Assembly: GCF_030818905.1 (NCBI RefSeq)
Contig: NZ_JAUTAZ010000001.1
Span: forward strand, 744,001 to 808,000
Length of the DNA: 64,000 nt
Direction: 5' to 3'
From: Microbacterium sp. SORGH_AS_0888
GTDB lineage: Bacteria > Actinomycetota > Actinomycetes > Actinomycetales > Microbacteriaceae
A model generated the notes under the pieces. It saw only the letters and a list, made by a program, of their open reading frames with translations. It had not been told where the DNA came from and did no database searches. The position numbers were made by a program, and so were the translations under genes. Shown here in pieces: positions 50,991 through 61,687 of the stretch (positions are counted from its first letter, which is position 1; each line of letters starts with the position of its first letter).

Positions 50991-51494
50991 ATGACCACGG
51001 ATTCCACAGTCGATGTGCATGACATTCCGTTCCTCACCGCTGACGGCAGCACCGCGACGTTGGCCGACTATGCCGGCAAGGTCCTGCTCATCGTCAACGT
51101 CGCATCGAAGTGCGGCCTGACGCCGCAGTACGAGCAGCTAGAGCAGCTGCAGCGCGCCTACGGCGACCGCGGCTTCCAGGTGCTCGGCTTCCCGTGCAAC
51201 CAGTTCATGGGCCAGGAGCCGGGATCCATGGAAGAGATCCTCGAGTACTGCGCCACGACCTGGGGCGTCTCCTTCCCCGTCATGGACAAGGTCAAGGTCA
51301 ACGGCTCACACGCGGCCCCCCTCTACAAGGCGCTGAAGAAGGCGAAGAACGTCGAGGGCGCCAAGGGGCCGATCATGTGGAACTTCGAGAAGTTCGTGCT
51401 GACGCCCTCGGGCGAGGTGCACCGGTTCCGTCCCCAGACCAAGCCGGACGCCCCCGAGATCGTCGCCGCGATCGAGGCCTCTCTCCCCCACTGA
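50991..51494 (+). CDS. Glutathione peroxidase family protein
   Basis: A 167-residue thioredoxin-fold peroxidase that reduces peroxides, in bacteria usually with thioredoxin. The catalytic Cys is in NVASKCGLTPQY, Gln in GFPCNQFMGQEPG, and Trp/Asn in IMWNFEKF. Actinobacteria use mycothiol and thioredoxin rather than glutathione, so the name reflects homology, not substrate. It starts leaderless and its stop codon lies inside the first copy of the repeated palindrome. Confidence 0.9.
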   Translation: MTTDSTVDVHDIPFLTADGSTATLADYAGKVLLIVNVASKCGLTPQYEQLEQLQRAYGDRGFQVLGFPCNQFMGQEPGSMEEILEYCATTWGVSFPVMDKVKVNGSHAAPLYKALKKAKNVEGAKGPIMWNFEKFVLTPSGEVHRFRPQTKPDAPEIVAAIEASLPH

Positions 51495-51565
51495 CCGCGA
51501 GACCAGTCTCCGGCGCCGAGACCGGCGGGTTACCCGCCGGTCTCGGCGCGCCGGACTGGTCTCGG
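51493..51565. repeat. Nested palindromic repeat, copy 1
   Basis: Inner arms 51513-51530 and 51532-51549 form a perfect 18-bp inverted repeat around one T. Outer arms CGAGACCAGTC (51498-51508) and GACTGGTCTCG (51554-51564) are perfect over 11 bp. Its left end includes the last two bases of the peroxidase stop codon. Its sequence is shared with copy 2 at 54547-54623. Confidence 0.85.
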
Positions 51566-51590
51566 CGAAGAGTCGGGGAGGGATCGGGCG

Positions 51591-52256
51591 TCAGGCGGGG
51601 GTGCGCTCGCCCCAGAGCTGGCGCACGATCTGCGTGAACGCCGCAGCGGGCTGCGCACCGCTCACGCCGTACTGCCCGTCGATCACGAAGAACGGCACGC
51701 CCTGGATGCCGTAAGCCGCCGCCTGCTTCTGATCGGCTCGCACGTACGGCAGGAAACGGTCCGTCTCGAGCGCCTCGCGCGCCGCCGCGGCGTCGAGGCC
51801 GACCTCGGCGGCGAGAGCCACGAGCTCATCGATCTTGCCGACATGGCGCCCCTCGGTGAAGTGCGCAGCGAGCAGCCGCTCCTTCATCTCGGCCTGCAGC
51901 CCCTGCGTCGCGGCGTAGTGGATGAGCTCGTGCGCCTTGACGGTGTTCGCCGGCAGGACACGGTCGAAGTCGTACGCCAGGCCCGCCTGTGCCGCGACCT
52001 CGGTCACGTGGTCGAACATCTGCCGCACCTGCTCCTCAGGCATCCCCTTGCGCGCGACCAGCAGCTCGAGCTCGGTGCCCTCGACGTCCGCGGGCATGTC
52101 GGGCGACAGCTCGTAGGAGTGATACACCACCTCGACCTCGGGGGCGTCGGGTCCCTCGGCTGCCGCGGCGAGCCCGGCCTCGAGGTTGCGCTTTCCGATG
52201 TAGCACCAGGGGCACGCCACATCGCTCCATACATCGATCCGGATCGGGTCAGCCAT
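51591..52256 (-). CDS. DsbA family oxidoreductase (FrnE-like)
   Basis: A 221-residue thioredoxin-fold protein with a helical insert. The active-site pair is in SDVACPWCYIGKR (CPWC) near residue 14. The cis-Pro loop is GVPFFVIDGQYGVSGAQP. No signal peptide is visible, so it is cytoplasmic and of the FrnE/2-hydroxychromene isomerase-like branch. Substrate not known. ATG 52256 is used; the longer ORF upstream is low-complexity. Confidence 0.88.
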   Translation of the reverse strand: MADPIRIDVWSDVACPWCYIGKRNLEAGLAAAAEGPDAPEVEVVYHSYELSPDMPADVEGTELELLVARKGMPEEQVRQMFDHVTEVAAQAGLAYDFDRVLPANTVKAHELIHYAATQGLQAEMKERLLAAHFTEGRHVGKIDELVALAAEVGLDAAAAREALETDRFLPYVRADQKQAAAYGIQGVPFFVIDGQYGVSGAQPAAAFTQIVRQLWGERTPA

Positions 52257-52284
52257 GACGGAGACAACCCTCTCGGCCGTGCCC

Positions 52285-53091
52285 CTATTCCCCGTCCGGC
52301 TCCGGCGCATCGACCGCCCCGCCGAACCGGCGCTCCCGCTGCTGGAACGAACCGATCGCGTGCCACAGGTCGCGCCGCGAGAAGTCCGGCCAGAGCGTGT
52401 CGAGGAAGACGTACTCGGCGTACGCGGATTCCCACAGCAGGAAGTTGGATGTCCGCTGCTCGCCGCTGGATCGCACGAACAGATCGACGTCCGGCATGTC
52501 GGGCTGGTAGAGCCGCCGCTGGACGAGCTTCTCGTTGACGGCGGAAGGCCTCAGCCGCCCGGCGGCGACGTCGTCGGCGATCGACCGCATCGCGTCGACG
52601 AGCTCGACCCGGCCGCCGTAGTTCACGCACATCGTCAACGTCAGGACGTCGTTGTCGCGCGTGAGCTGCTCGGCGAACTGCAGCTCCTTGATGACGGATC
52701 CCCACAGCCGCGGCTTCCGACCGGCCCACCGCACCCGCACGCCCCACTCGTTGAGCTGATCGCGGCGGCGATGCAGCACATCGCGGTTGAAGCCCATGAG
52801 GAACCGCACCTCGTCGGGCGAGCGATTCCAGTTCTCGGTCGAGAAGGCGTAGACGCTCAGGTGGCGCACACCGGCCTGGATCGCCCCGGCCACGACATCG
52901 AGCAGCGCGGCCTCGCCCGCCTTGTGCCCCTCGACGCGTGTGAGACCACGACGATTGGCCCACCTGCCGTTGCCGTCCATGACGATCGCGACGTGCCGGG
53001 GCACGCGGCCGAACGCAGGCGGGTACTCCCCCGTCCAGTCGACCGGACGGAACGGCACCGCATCGCGGTGCGTGTAGGGCTTCGGGGTCAC
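52285..53091 (-). CDS. uppS: Isoprenyl transferase (polyprenyl diphosphate synthase)
   Basis: Makes the long-chain polyprenyl diphosphate lipid carrier for cell wall synthesis. A 268-residue cis-prenyltransferase: the catalytic Asp is in [28 protein letters not shown] supplies Asn and Trp, and [13 protein letters not shown] and [18 protein letters not shown] follow. GTG 53091 overlaps the recO stop by 4 bp (GTGA), so the pair is coupled. Confidence 0.94.
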   Translation of the reverse strand: MTPKPYTHRDAVPFRPVDWTGEYPPAFGRVPRHVAIVMDGNGRWANRRGLTRVEGHKAGEAALLDVVAGAIQAGVRHLSVYAFSTENWNRSPDEVRFLMGFNRDVLHRRRDQLNEWGVRVRWAGRKPRLWGSVIKELQFAEQLTRDNDVLTLTMCVNYGGRVELVDAMRSIADDVAAGRLRPSAVNEKLVQRRLYQPDMPDVDLFVRSSGEQRTSNFLLWESAYAEYVFLDTLWPDFSRRDLWHAIGSFQQRERRFGGAVDAPEPDGE

Positions 53092-53816
53092 CGGGCATGC
53101 TCCAACTGCGAGAACGAACGGATGCCGCGCTCCAGGTGCCACTGGGCGTAGGCGGCGATGAGACCGGATGCGGCCGCCGCCGACCTGGGCGCCGACGAGT
53201 CCACGGTCTCCCAGTCGCCCGACAGCAGGGCGCGCAGCAGGGACGCGGTCCCCGGCTCGATCCGTGCCGACCCGGCGGGGGCGCAGGCGTCGCACACCAT
53301 GCCGCCCGCCTGGGCGAGGAACCAGCCGTGCGCGCCCTCGGTGCCGCAGCGGGCACAGGCGTCCAGGCCGGGCGCCCATCCCGACAACGCCATCGCGCGC
53401 AGCAGATAGGAGTCCAGGATGCTGCGCGAGCCGTGCGCGCCCGCGGCGAGCGAACGCAGGCCGCCGAGCAGGAGCAGATACTGCTGCGGTGTGGCCTCGG
53501 CATCCCCCAGCCGGTCGGCCGTCTCGACCATGGCGCTGGCGGCGGTGTACCGGTCGTAGTCGGCGGCGATGTCGGCGCCGTACGTGCCGAGCGTCACGGC
53601 CTGCTGCACGATGTCGAGATTGCGGCCCACGAAGAACTGGGCTTCGGCGACCATGAACGGCTCGAGCCGGGCACCGATGCGCGAGGTCGTTCGCCGCACC
53701 CCCTTGGCGACGGCGCGGACCTTGCCGTGATGACGGCTCAGCATCGTCACGATGCGGTCGGCTTCACCCAGCTTGTGGGTGCGCAGGACCACGACCTCGT
53801 CGCGATAGGTGGGCAC
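53088..53816 (-). CDS. recO: DNA repair protein RecO
   Basis: Loads RecA and anneals strands in the RecF pathway. A 242-residue protein: an N-terminal OB-fold ([19 protein letters not shown]), a helical centre and a Cys4 zinc site (CARCG and CDAC). GTG 53816 was preferred because the longer ORF includes intergenic sequence. Transcribed divergently from the TRIC gene. Confidence 0.92.
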   Translation of the reverse strand: MPTYRDEVVVLRTHKLGEADRIVTMLSRHHGKVRAVAKGVRRTTSRIGARLEPFMVAEAQFFVGRNLDIVQQAVTLGTYGADIAADYDRYTAASAMVETADRLGDAEATPQQYLLLLGGLRSLAAGAHGSRSILDSYLLRAMALSGWAPGLDACARCGTEGAHGWFLAQAGGMVCDACAPAGSARIEPGTASLLRALLSGDWETVDSSAPRSAAAASGLIAAYAQWHLERGIRSFSQLEHAR

Positions 53817-53840
53817 CCCTCGATCCTCCCACCCGTGGCG

Positions 53841-53846
53841 GACAAT
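53841..53846 (+). promoter_or_regulatory. Leaderless-type -10 element (GACAAT)
   Basis: GACAAT, 6 nt, then GTG 53853. A weaker match to TANNNT than the others but the same spacing. Confidence 0.4.
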
Positions 53847-53852
53847 GGATGC

Positions 53853-54548
53853 GTGACCGAGCCGCTGTTCTCGATACCGCTGTGGGCCGACCTGACCGCC
53901 GTCGGGCTCGGCGGCGTCCAGGGCGCGCTCTTCGCGTCGGGGTTCCGGGGACAACGGCGCCTGGATCTGCTCGGGGTCACGATCATCGGCATCATCATCG
54001 GCATGGGCGGCGGCCTCATCCGCGATCTGCTGCTCGGGGTCGCTCCGGCGACCCTTCAGACCAACGGGTACCTTCTCACCGCGATCGCCGCCTCACTGGT
54101 CGGGATGCTGCTCGCGAACGTGTTCCAGCGCCTCAACCGCGTGATCGTGATCCTCGACGCCCTCGTCATCGGGCTGTTCGGCGCGTTCGGGACCAGCAAG
54201 GCGCTCGCGCTCGGGCTGCCGCTCGTTCCCGCCGTGTTCGTTGGCGCATGCTCGGCGGTGGGCGGCAGCGTCCTTCGCGACATCATGATGGGGCTGCCGG
54301 TGGCGATCATGCACGTGGGATCGCTCTACGCGGTCGCTGCCGGTGCGGGATGTCTCGTGCTCGGTGTGCTGCACGTGTTCGGGGTCGAGATCGTGGTCGC
54401 GGCGATCGTCGGGATCACGGTGACGACCGTCATCCGCATCCTCGCCGTCGTGTTCGACGTGTCGCTCCCGGAGCAGCGGATGCTGCACCGGCGCAAAGTC
54501 GCCGTCGAGACGGCGGCGATCCCGATCGTCCCCCCGCCCGCCGACTGA
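53853..54548 (+). CDS. TRIC / UPF0126 family membrane protein
   Basis: A 231-residue seven-helix protein of the trimeric intracellular cation channel fold. Two repeat halves carry the glycine-rich kinks: [19 protein letters not shown] and [19 protein letters not shown]. The GGGLIRD and GGSVLRD motifs line the pore in this family, and prokaryotic members conduct K+. The physiological role here is unknown. GTG 53853. The stop codon lies at the start of the second palindromic repeat. Confidence 0.85.
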   Translation: MTEPLFSIPLWADLTAVGLGGVQGALFASGFRGQRRLDLLGVTIIGIIIGMGGGLIRDLLLGVAPATLQTNGYLLTAIAASLVGMLLANVFQRLNRVIVILDALVIGLFGAFGTSKALALGLPLVPAVFVGACSAVGGSVLRDIMMGLPVAIMHVGSLYAVAAGAGCLVLGVLHVFGVEIVVAAIVGITVTTVIRILAVVFDVSLPEQRMLHRRKVAVETAAIPIVPPPAD

Positions 54549-54623
54549 CCGCGAGACCAGTCCGCCGCGCCGAGACCGGCGGGTTACCCACCGGTCTCGG
54601 CGCACGAGACTGGTCTCGCGGTC
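54547..54623. repeat. Nested palindromic repeat, copy 2
   Basis: Outer arms GACCGCGAGACCAGTC (54547-54562) and its exact inverse (54608-54623) are perfect over 16 bp. The inner arms 54567-54584 and 54586-54603 match 17 of 18. The same sequence appears at 51493-51565. Its left end shares the TGA stop codon of the TRIC gene. Confidence 0.85.
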
Positions 54624-54632
54624 AGGGACGGG

Positions 54633-56459
<1,827 letters not shown>

Positions 56460-56513
56460 CTAGAACGAGGTCTCGCCGCGGCGGCTAAGAAGGAGAAGAA
56501 CGCCTGCACGCAT
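56460..56513 (-). CDS. leuL: leuA leader peptide
   Basis: A 17-residue ORF reading MRAGVLLLLSRRGETSF. The four consecutive leucine codons (CTT CTC CTT CTT) include three CTT codons, which are rare in this G+C-rich genome. It lies 66 bp before leuA and starts 6 nt after TAGCCT, so it is leaderless. Ribosome stalling on the Leu run when leucyl-tRNA is scarce would control downstream RNA folding, as in known Leu leaders. A CTCGTC/GACGAG pairing is visible in the following 40 nt. Confidence 0.75.
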   Translation of the reverse strand: MRAGVLLLLSRRGETSF

Positions 56514-56519
56514 ACGGAC

Positions 56520-56525
56520 AGGCTA
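56520..56525 (-). promoter_or_regulatory. Leaderless-type -10 element (TAGCCT) for the leuA leader
   Basis: On the reverse strand TAGCCT, 6 nt, then the leader-peptide ATG at 56513. The leader would be the first thing translated from the leuA message. Confidence 0.6.
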
Positions 56526-56560
56526 CACCCGACCCACGCGGCGACGCACACGCGGTGCGC

Positions 56561-57214
56561 TCAGGCGCCGTAGCGGGTGACTCCGGGGGCGAGGGATGTC
56601 GGCGGCACGCCCGCCTGCAGATCCATCCGCTGCTGCGCGAACGTCGTGCCGAGCTCGGCCCGGTCGGAGGGGTGCGTCCAGTAGTAGTGCAGCACCGCGT
56701 AGACCGCGACGGGGGCCGCATCCAGCACGAAGACACCGATGTCCCAGTGCCGGTCGCCGCGTTCCAGCCGGAGCACCGGGACGTGCGCGCGCGCGAGCCG
56801 CCGGACGCTCTCGGTGTTGGTGTGCATCGCGCGCACGGCGGTGACCTCCTGCCAGGGGATGTCGACGGCACCGCCCTGGGTGCGAAGAACGATCCCGCTG
56901 CGCCCCAGCCCGACGCACTCCCGGTTCCCCCACGATCCACGGGTGTTCAGGGCCACGACGCCGTTGATGAAGGTGAGGAGGAAGTACAGGCCGAACACGC
57001 CGAACAGCGTCGCGATCACGAAGGGCATGGGTCCTTGCATCGACGGCGTCTGCCCGGCCTGCGCGAGGACGGCCCACACGATCAGGCCGAACACCGCGGC
57101 GATGACGCCGAACGCGATGACGAGCGCGAGCGGCGGACGCTTGAGCGGGGCCACGTGGATCGTCGCATCCGGCGCAGGTGTGAAGCTGCGATTGAAGATC
57201 TCGGCCGTCATCAT
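56561..57214 (-). CDS. Membrane protein with PH-like domain
   Basis: A 217-residue protein with two helices near the N-terminus (about residues 27-50 and 63-85) followed by a soluble domain of about 130 residues. That domain has GIVLRTQGGAVDIPWQEVTAVRA, a strand pattern like bacterial PH domains. The C-terminus is short. No family name can be given with confidence. ATG 57214 or the next Met; a very short gap separates it from the 75-residue gene. Confidence 0.65.
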   Translation of the reverse strand: MMTAEIFNRSFTPAPDATIHVAPLKRPPLALVIAFGVIAAVFGLIVWAVLAQAGQTPSMQGPMPFVIATLFGVFGLYFLLTFINGVVALNTRGSWGNRECVGLGRSGIVLRTQGGAVDIPWQEVTAVRAMHTNTESVRRLARAHVPVLRLERGDRHWDIGVFVLDAAPVAVYAVLHYYWTHPSDRAELGTTFAQQRMDLQAGVPPTSLAPGVTRYGA

Positions 57215-57294
57215 CTGCAGCGGCTTCCGCGACGACCTCGGGCCTGCCCATCCTTCGGGTACCGAGGGGAGGCGCGGGTCGCCGAGCCGACCGC

Positions 57295-57522
57295 TCAGAC
57301 GATCCCCCCGATCATGGCGTCACGACGCAGCTGTTCGTGCGTCGCGTGGAACCTGCCGTCCGCGGTCCACCAGGCCTCGTGGCCCGCGGCGTCGGGGTGC
57401 TGCTCGACCACGACCGGCCAGTGCGCCGTGATGTCCTTGAGGTAGTAGCGGATCTCGTCGCCGACCGTGCGCTTCTCGACCTTGTCGGAGGCCTCGAGCT
57501 GCTCCTTCGTGGGATCGTCCAT
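57295..57522 (-). CDS. Small hypothetical protein
   Basis: A 75-residue hydrophilic protein (MDDPTKEQLEASDKVEKRT to RRDAMIGGIV), conserved in appearance but not assigned. The central segment RYYLKDITAHWPVVVEQHPD is Trp/Tyr-rich. Start 57522 was chosen because TAGGAT lies 7 nt upstream with no ribosome binding site, the leaderless pattern; a second Met 3 codons upstream would overlap that element. Confidence 0.6.
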   Translation of the reverse strand: MDDPTKEQLEASDKVEKRTVGDEIRYYLKDITAHWPVVVEQHPDAAGHEAWWTADGRFHATHEQLRRDAMIGGIV

Positions 57523-57529
57523 GCGCGTC

Positions 57530-57535
57530 ATCCTA
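57530..57535 (-). promoter_or_regulatory. Leaderless-type -10 element (TAGGAT)
   Basis: On the reverse strand TAGGAT, 7 nt, then ATG 57522. It implies separate transcription of the 75-residue gene after era. Confidence 0.5.
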
Positions 57536-57614
57536 GGGACACCGCTCACGACGTGCGAGCACTTGCGGCCGGTCACAGGTGAACGACGGGCGCGGATGCT
57601 CGGCCCGCTCCCTG

Positions 57615-58514
57615 TCAGAACCCGAGCCGTCCCAGCTGCTTGGGATCGCGCTGCCACTCCTTCGCGACGCGCACGTGCAGTTTCAGGAAGACCTTGGTGC
57701 CCACCAGCGGCTCGATCTGCGCGCGGGCTCGCGAACCGACATCCCGCAGGCGCGAGCCCTTGTGCCCGATGATGATCGCCTTCTGGCTGTCGCGCTCGAC
57801 GACGATGCTGGCGTAGATGTCGGTCAGCCCGCCGCCCTCGCGCTCCTCGAGGTCGTCGATCGTGACCGCGATCGAGTGCGGGAGCTCGTCGCGCACCCCC
57901 TCCAACGCCGCCTCGCGGATGATCTCGGCGATGCGGTCCGAGGTCGACTCGTCGGTGACGACGCCGTCCTCGTACAGCGGCGGCCCCTCGGGCAGGAGGG
58001 CCAGCAGCTCGGTCACGAGCACGTCGAGCTGCGCACCCGCCACCGCGGACAGCGGGATGACGGCCGCCCAGTCCTCGCGCAGGGCGTCGACCTCCATGAG
58101 CCGCTGCGTGATCTGGTCGCGCGAGGCCGCATCGGTCTTGGTCACCAGCGCGATCTTCTTCGCACGCGGGTAGCCGTCCAGGGACTCGGCGATGCGTCGA
58201 TCGCCGGGCCCGACGTCCTGGGTCGCGGGAGCGCAGAAGGCGATCACGTCGACGTCGCCCAGAACGTCCTCGACGAGGTCGTTGAGCCGCTGCCCGAGCA
58301 GCGTCCGCGGGCGATGGATGCCGGGAGTGTCGACGACGATCAGCTGACCGTCGGAGCGGTTGACGACGCCGCGGATCGCGCGACGCGTGGTCTGCGGCTT
58401 CTCGCTCGTGATCGCGATCTTCTCTCCCACCAGGGCGTTCATGAGCGTCGACTTGCCCACGTTGGGGCGTCCGACGAAGGTCACGAAGCCGCTGCGGAAC
58501 CCGGGGTCAGTCAT
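57615..58514 (-). CDS. era: GTPase Era
   Basis: Ras-like GTPase that binds 16S rRNA during 30S maturation. A 299-residue protein. G1 is FVGRPNVGKSTLMNA, G3 DTPG, G4 LVTKTDA, and the C-terminal KH domain has IIIGHKGSRLRDVGS. ATG 58514 overlaps the end of the preceding gene by 8 bp. Its neighbours ybeY and phoH fit a ribosome-maturation cluster. Confidence 0.95.
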   Translation of the reverse strand: MTDPGFRSGFVTFVGRPNVGKSTLMNALVGEKIAITSEKPQTTRRAIRGVVNRSDGQLIVVDTPGIHRPRTLLGQRLNDLVEDVLGDVDVIAFCAPATQDVGPGDRRIAESLDGYPRAKKIALVTKTDAASRDQITQRLMEVDALREDWAAVIPLSAVAGAQLDVLVTELLALLPEGPPLYEDGVVTDESTSDRIAEIIREAALEGVRDELPHSIAVTIDDLEEREGGGLTDIYASIVVERDSQKAIIIGHKGSRLRDVGSRARAQIEPLVGTKVFLKLHVRVAKEWQRDPKQLGRLGF

Positions 58515-59772
58515 CGTCGGCGTCCTTCCGTTCCACGAACACTGTCGCGAGCCCCCGACCCCGGCCACGTGACGTGCCCCCGGTGATCTCGAGACCCTCG
58601 TACTCGACCGTATCGCCCGGCTGCGGCACGCGTCCGAGCACCTTGGCGAGGACACCGCCGATCGAGTCGACGTCGTCGTCGTCGAGCTCGAGCCCGAAGA
58701 GGTCGCCGACCTCGTCGAGCCCGAGCCGTGCGCTCACCCGGTAGCGACCGGGCTCGAGCTCGACGACCTCGGCGTTCGGCGCGTCGTACTCGTCCGAGAT
58801 CTCGCCCACGAGCTCCTCGATGAGGTCCTCGAGCGTCACGAGACCGGCGATGCCGCCGTACTCGTCGACCACCATGCACACGTGCACGGCATCGCGCTTC
58901 ATCTGCTGCAACAGGGTCTCGGCCCGCATCGACTCCGGGACGAACTCCGGCGGACGAGCGATCCGCACGGCCGGGAGATCCTCCCAGGCGCGCTCGTCCC
59001 GGAAGGCGAACTGGACGAGGTCCTTGAGGTAGAGGATGCCCTCCACCTCCTCACCGTCGTCGGACATGATCGGCATGCGCGAGACGCCCTTGTCGAGGAA
59101 CACCCCGAGGGCGACGCGCGCCGTCGCGTCCGCGCCGATCACGACCATGTCGGTGCGCGGCACCATGACCTGCCGCACGTAGGTGTCCGTGAACTCGAAC
59201 ACGGAGTGGATGAGGTCGCGGTCGTCCTCCTCGATGAGGTCCTGCATGGCGGCCTCGTCGACCATGCTGAGCAGCTGCTCCTCCGAGTCGAACGACGACG
59301 CGCGGGCGCCCCCGGGCGTGACGCGGCTGCTGAGCGCCACCAGACCGTGCGCGAGCGGGCCGAGCAGGATCCGCACGCCGCGCACGATGCGCGCCGAGCC
59401 GCGCAGCAGGCCCCGTGCGTTGCGACGGCCGACGGCGCGGGGGCTCGCGCCCACCGCGACGAACGAGATGCCCGTCATGATCACGACGGCCGCCAGCAGC
59501 GCCCACCAGATGCTGTCGAAGACCAGCATGAACGCCGCCGTGACGACGGCGGCGGCCGCCGTCTCGGCCAGCACCCGGATGAACGCCACCGCGTTCGCGT
59601 GCGCCTCCGGGTCGGCGGCGATGCGCCGCAGCGCCTTCTCGTTGCGACCGGTCTCGCCGAGCTCGGCCAGATCCTGCCGGGACGTGACCCCCAGCGCCGC
59701 GTCGATCGCGGACATGAGGCCTCCGAACGCGATCAGCACGACCGCGAGCAGGAGGAGCAGGAGGACGGTCAT
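58507..59772 (-). CDS. CNNM/CorC-type transporter-associated protein
   Basis: A 421-residue protein of the hemolysin-like (CNNM) family. An N-terminal DUF21 membrane domain (TVLLLLLLAVVLIAFGGLM and VVIMTGISFVAVGASP) is followed by two CBS domains (VMVPRTDMVVIGADATA; VDEYGGIAGLVTLEDLIEEL) and a C-terminal CorC_HlyC domain. Members are linked to Mg2+ or Co2+ efflux. Its ATG overlaps the ybeY stop by 4 bp. Confidence 0.88.
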   Translation of the reverse strand: MTVLLLLLLAVVLIAFGGLMSAIDAALGVTSRQDLAELGETGRNEKALRRIAADPEAHANAVAFIRVLAETAAAAVVTAAFMLVFDSIWWALLAAVVIMTGISFVAVGASPRAVGRRNARGLLRGSARIVRGVRILLGPLAHGLVALSSRVTPGGARASSFDSEEQLLSMVDEAAMQDLIEEDDRDLIHSVFEFTDTYVRQVMVPRTDMVVIGADATARVALGVFLDKGVSRMPIMSDDGEEVEGILYLKDLVQFAFRDERAWEDLPAVRIARPPEFVPESMRAETLLQQMKRDAVHVCMVVDEYGGIAGLVTLEDLIEELVGEISDEYDAPNAEVVELEPGRYRVSARLGLDEVGDLFGLELDDDDVDSIGGVLAKVLGRVPQPGDTVEYEGLEITGGTSRGRGRGLATVFVERKDADDD

Positions 59773-60242
59773 CGGGATCGTCGACGCTCGCCCAGCGTGA
59801 ACGAGACGATGAGATCGCGCTGCAGACCGAACATCTCCTTCGCCTCGGCCGGCTCGGCGTGGTCGAACCCGAGCAGGTGCAGCAGGCCGTGCGTGGTCAG
59901 CATCACCAGCTCGTCCATGAGCGGATGCGGCGGGCTCGCCTGCGCGGCCTGGGTCTGCGCGACCTGCGGGCACAGCACGATGTCGCCCAGCAGACCCGCC
60001 GGCGTCGGACTGTCGTCCGTGCCGGGCCGCAGCTCGTCCATCGGGAAGCTGAGCACGTCCGTCGGCCCCGGCTCGTCCATCCACTGCACGTGGAGCGCCT
60101 CCATGGCGCCCTCATCGACCAGGAGGATGGCGACATCCGCGTCCGGGCTCACCCGCAGCTCGGCGAGGTTGCTCTCCATGAGCCGCAGCAGCACCGTCTC
60201 GTCGACCTCGACGCCGGATTCGTTGGTGATCTCGATCGTCAT
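59769..60242 (-). CDS. ybeY: Endoribonuclease YbeY
   Basis: Single-strand endoribonuclease for 16S rRNA 3' end maturation. A 157-residue protein with the metal motif HGLLHLLGFDHAEPAE (H3XH5XH type). Overlaps phoH and the CNNM gene by 4 bp each (ATGA), so all are translationally coupled. Confidence 0.93.
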   Translation of the reverse strand: MTIEITNESGVEVDETVLLRLMESNLAELRVSPDADVAILLVDEGAMEALHVQWMDEPGPTDVLSFPMDELRPGTDDSPTPAGLLGDIVLCPQVAQTQAAQASPPHPLMDELVMLTTHGLLHLLGFDHAEPAEAKEMFGLQRDLIVSFTLGERRRSR

Positions 60243-61309
60243 GGTCGTCCTCGTTTGGGAAGGCGGTCACGGGCGCCCGAGCGGCGCTCCGCACGATTGG
60301 CGAACTCGGCGGCCTCGTCGCGCTCCCGTCGCGCGGCGAGACGCTTCTCGTCGTAGGCGGTGTAGGCGTCGACGATGCGACCGACGAGCGAGTGGCGCAC
60401 GACGTCATCGCTCGTGAGCGTCGAGAAGTGGATGTCGTCGATGTCGCTCAGCACCTGGGTCACGAGCCGGAGACCCGAGGCGCCCTGGGGCAGGTCGACC
60501 TGGGTGATGTCGCCGGTCACGACCATCTTCGTGCCGAAGCCGAGACGGGTGAGGAACATCTTCATCTGCTCGGGCGTCGTGTTCTGCGCCTCGTCGAGAA
60601 CGACGAAGGAGTTGTTGAGCGTGCGCCCGCGCATGTACGCCAGCGGGGCGACCTCGATCGTGCCCGTCGCCATGAGCTTGGGCACGAGCTCCGGATCGAG
60701 CATCTCGTTGAGCGCGTCGTAGAGCGGCCGCAGATACGGGTCGATCTTGTCGGTCAGCGTGCCGGGCAGGAATCCCAGCCGCTCCCCCGCCTCGATCGCG
60801 GGCCGGCTGAGGATGATGCGGTCGACCTCTTTGCGCTGCAGCGCCTGCACGGCCTTGGCCATCGCGAGATACGTCTTGCCGGTGCCGGCGGGACCGATGC
60901 CGAAGACGATGGTGTTCTCGTCGATCGCATCGACGTAGGCCTTCTGCCCCAGGGTCTTGGGCCGGATGACGCGCCCGCGGGACGACAGGATCGCCTCGCC
61001 CATGACCTCCGACGGCCGCACTCCCTGCCCGTCGGCGAGGATGCGCTGCGAGGAGGCCACGTCGGTGGGAGCGAGGTCGACGCCCGTGCGGGTCATCTCC
61101 AGCATCTCCTCGACGAGCGTACGAGCGGCGGCGACCGCGGCGGGGGCTCCGGAGAGCGTGATCTCGTTGCCGCGCACGTGCACATCGACATCCGGATGCT
61201 CCCGCTCGACGACGCGCAGGAGCCGGTCGTCGGGACCGAGCAGCCGGACCATCGCGATGCCGTCGGCGAACAGGTGCTCGACGACCGTGCCCTCGGGGGC
61301 GTCAGTCAC
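60239..61309 (-). CDS. PhoH-like ATPase
   Basis: A 356-residue nucleotide-binding protein with an N-terminal KH-like region (DVHVRGNEITLSG) and the PhoH ATPase core: Walker A FGIGPAGTGKTYLAM, DEAQNTT, and TGDITQVDLP. The family is thought to be an RNA-associated ATPase, often next to ybeY, as here. GTG 61309 overlaps the HIT gene by 8 bp; the longer ORF is not needed. Confidence 0.9.
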   Translation of the reverse strand: MTDAPEGTVVEHLFADGIAMVRLLGPDDRLLRVVEREHPDVDVHVRGNEITLSGAPAAVAAARTLVEEMLEMTRTGVDLAPTDVASSQRILADGQGVRPSEVMGEAILSSRGRVIRPKTLGQKAYVDAIDENTIVFGIGPAGTGKTYLAMAKAVQALQRKEVDRIILSRPAIEAGERLGFLPGTLTDKIDPYLRPLYDALNEMLDPELVPKLMATGTIEVAPLAYMRGRTLNNSFVVLDEAQNTTPEQMKMFLTRLGFGTKMVVTGDITQVDLPQGASGLRLVTQVLSDIDDIHFSTLTSDDVVRHSLVGRIVDAYTAYDEKRLAARRERDEAAEFANRAERRSGARDRLPKRGRP

Positions 61310-61649
61310 CCAGGCTCCCCTCGGTGAGGCCGCCGCCGAGCACATGGGCGTGCACGTGGAACACCGTCTGCCCGGCACCGGCGCCCCGGTTGAAGATGAG
61401 ACGGAAGTCGCCGTCGGCGTGCTCGTCGGCGAGCTGCTGCGCGAGCGCGACCATCTCCGCCATCAGCGACGGATCGCCCGCGGCGAGCTCGACCACATCG
61501 CGGTACTGGGCGGACTTGGGGATGACGAGCAGGTGAAGGGGCGCACGAGGAGCGATGTCGCGGATGGCGAAGACCCGGTCGGTCTGGGCGATGATCTCAC
61601 TCGGGATCTCGCCCTCCAGGATGCGCGTGAAGATGGAAGGCTCGCTCAT
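61302..61649 (-). CDS. HIT family protein
   Basis: A 115-residue nucleotide hydrolase/transferase of the histidine triad family. Key segments are FTRILEGEIPSEII, APLHLLVIPKSA and the catalytic HVHAHVLGG (HxHxHxx). ATG 61649 is set by the family start (MSEPSIFTRILEG). It overlaps phoH. The reading frame continues upstream into rsmE only because of the rsmE frame change. Confidence 0.93.
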   Translation of the reverse strand: MSEPSIFTRILEGEIPSEIIAQTDRVFAIRDIAPRAPLHLLVIPKSAQYRDVVELAAGDPSLMAEMVALAQQLADEHADGDFRLIFNRGAGAGQTVFHVHAHVLGGGLTEGSLGD

Positions 61650-61687
61650 GGTGCCCAGTCTATCGAGCGCTCCGACATCGAGCCCGG

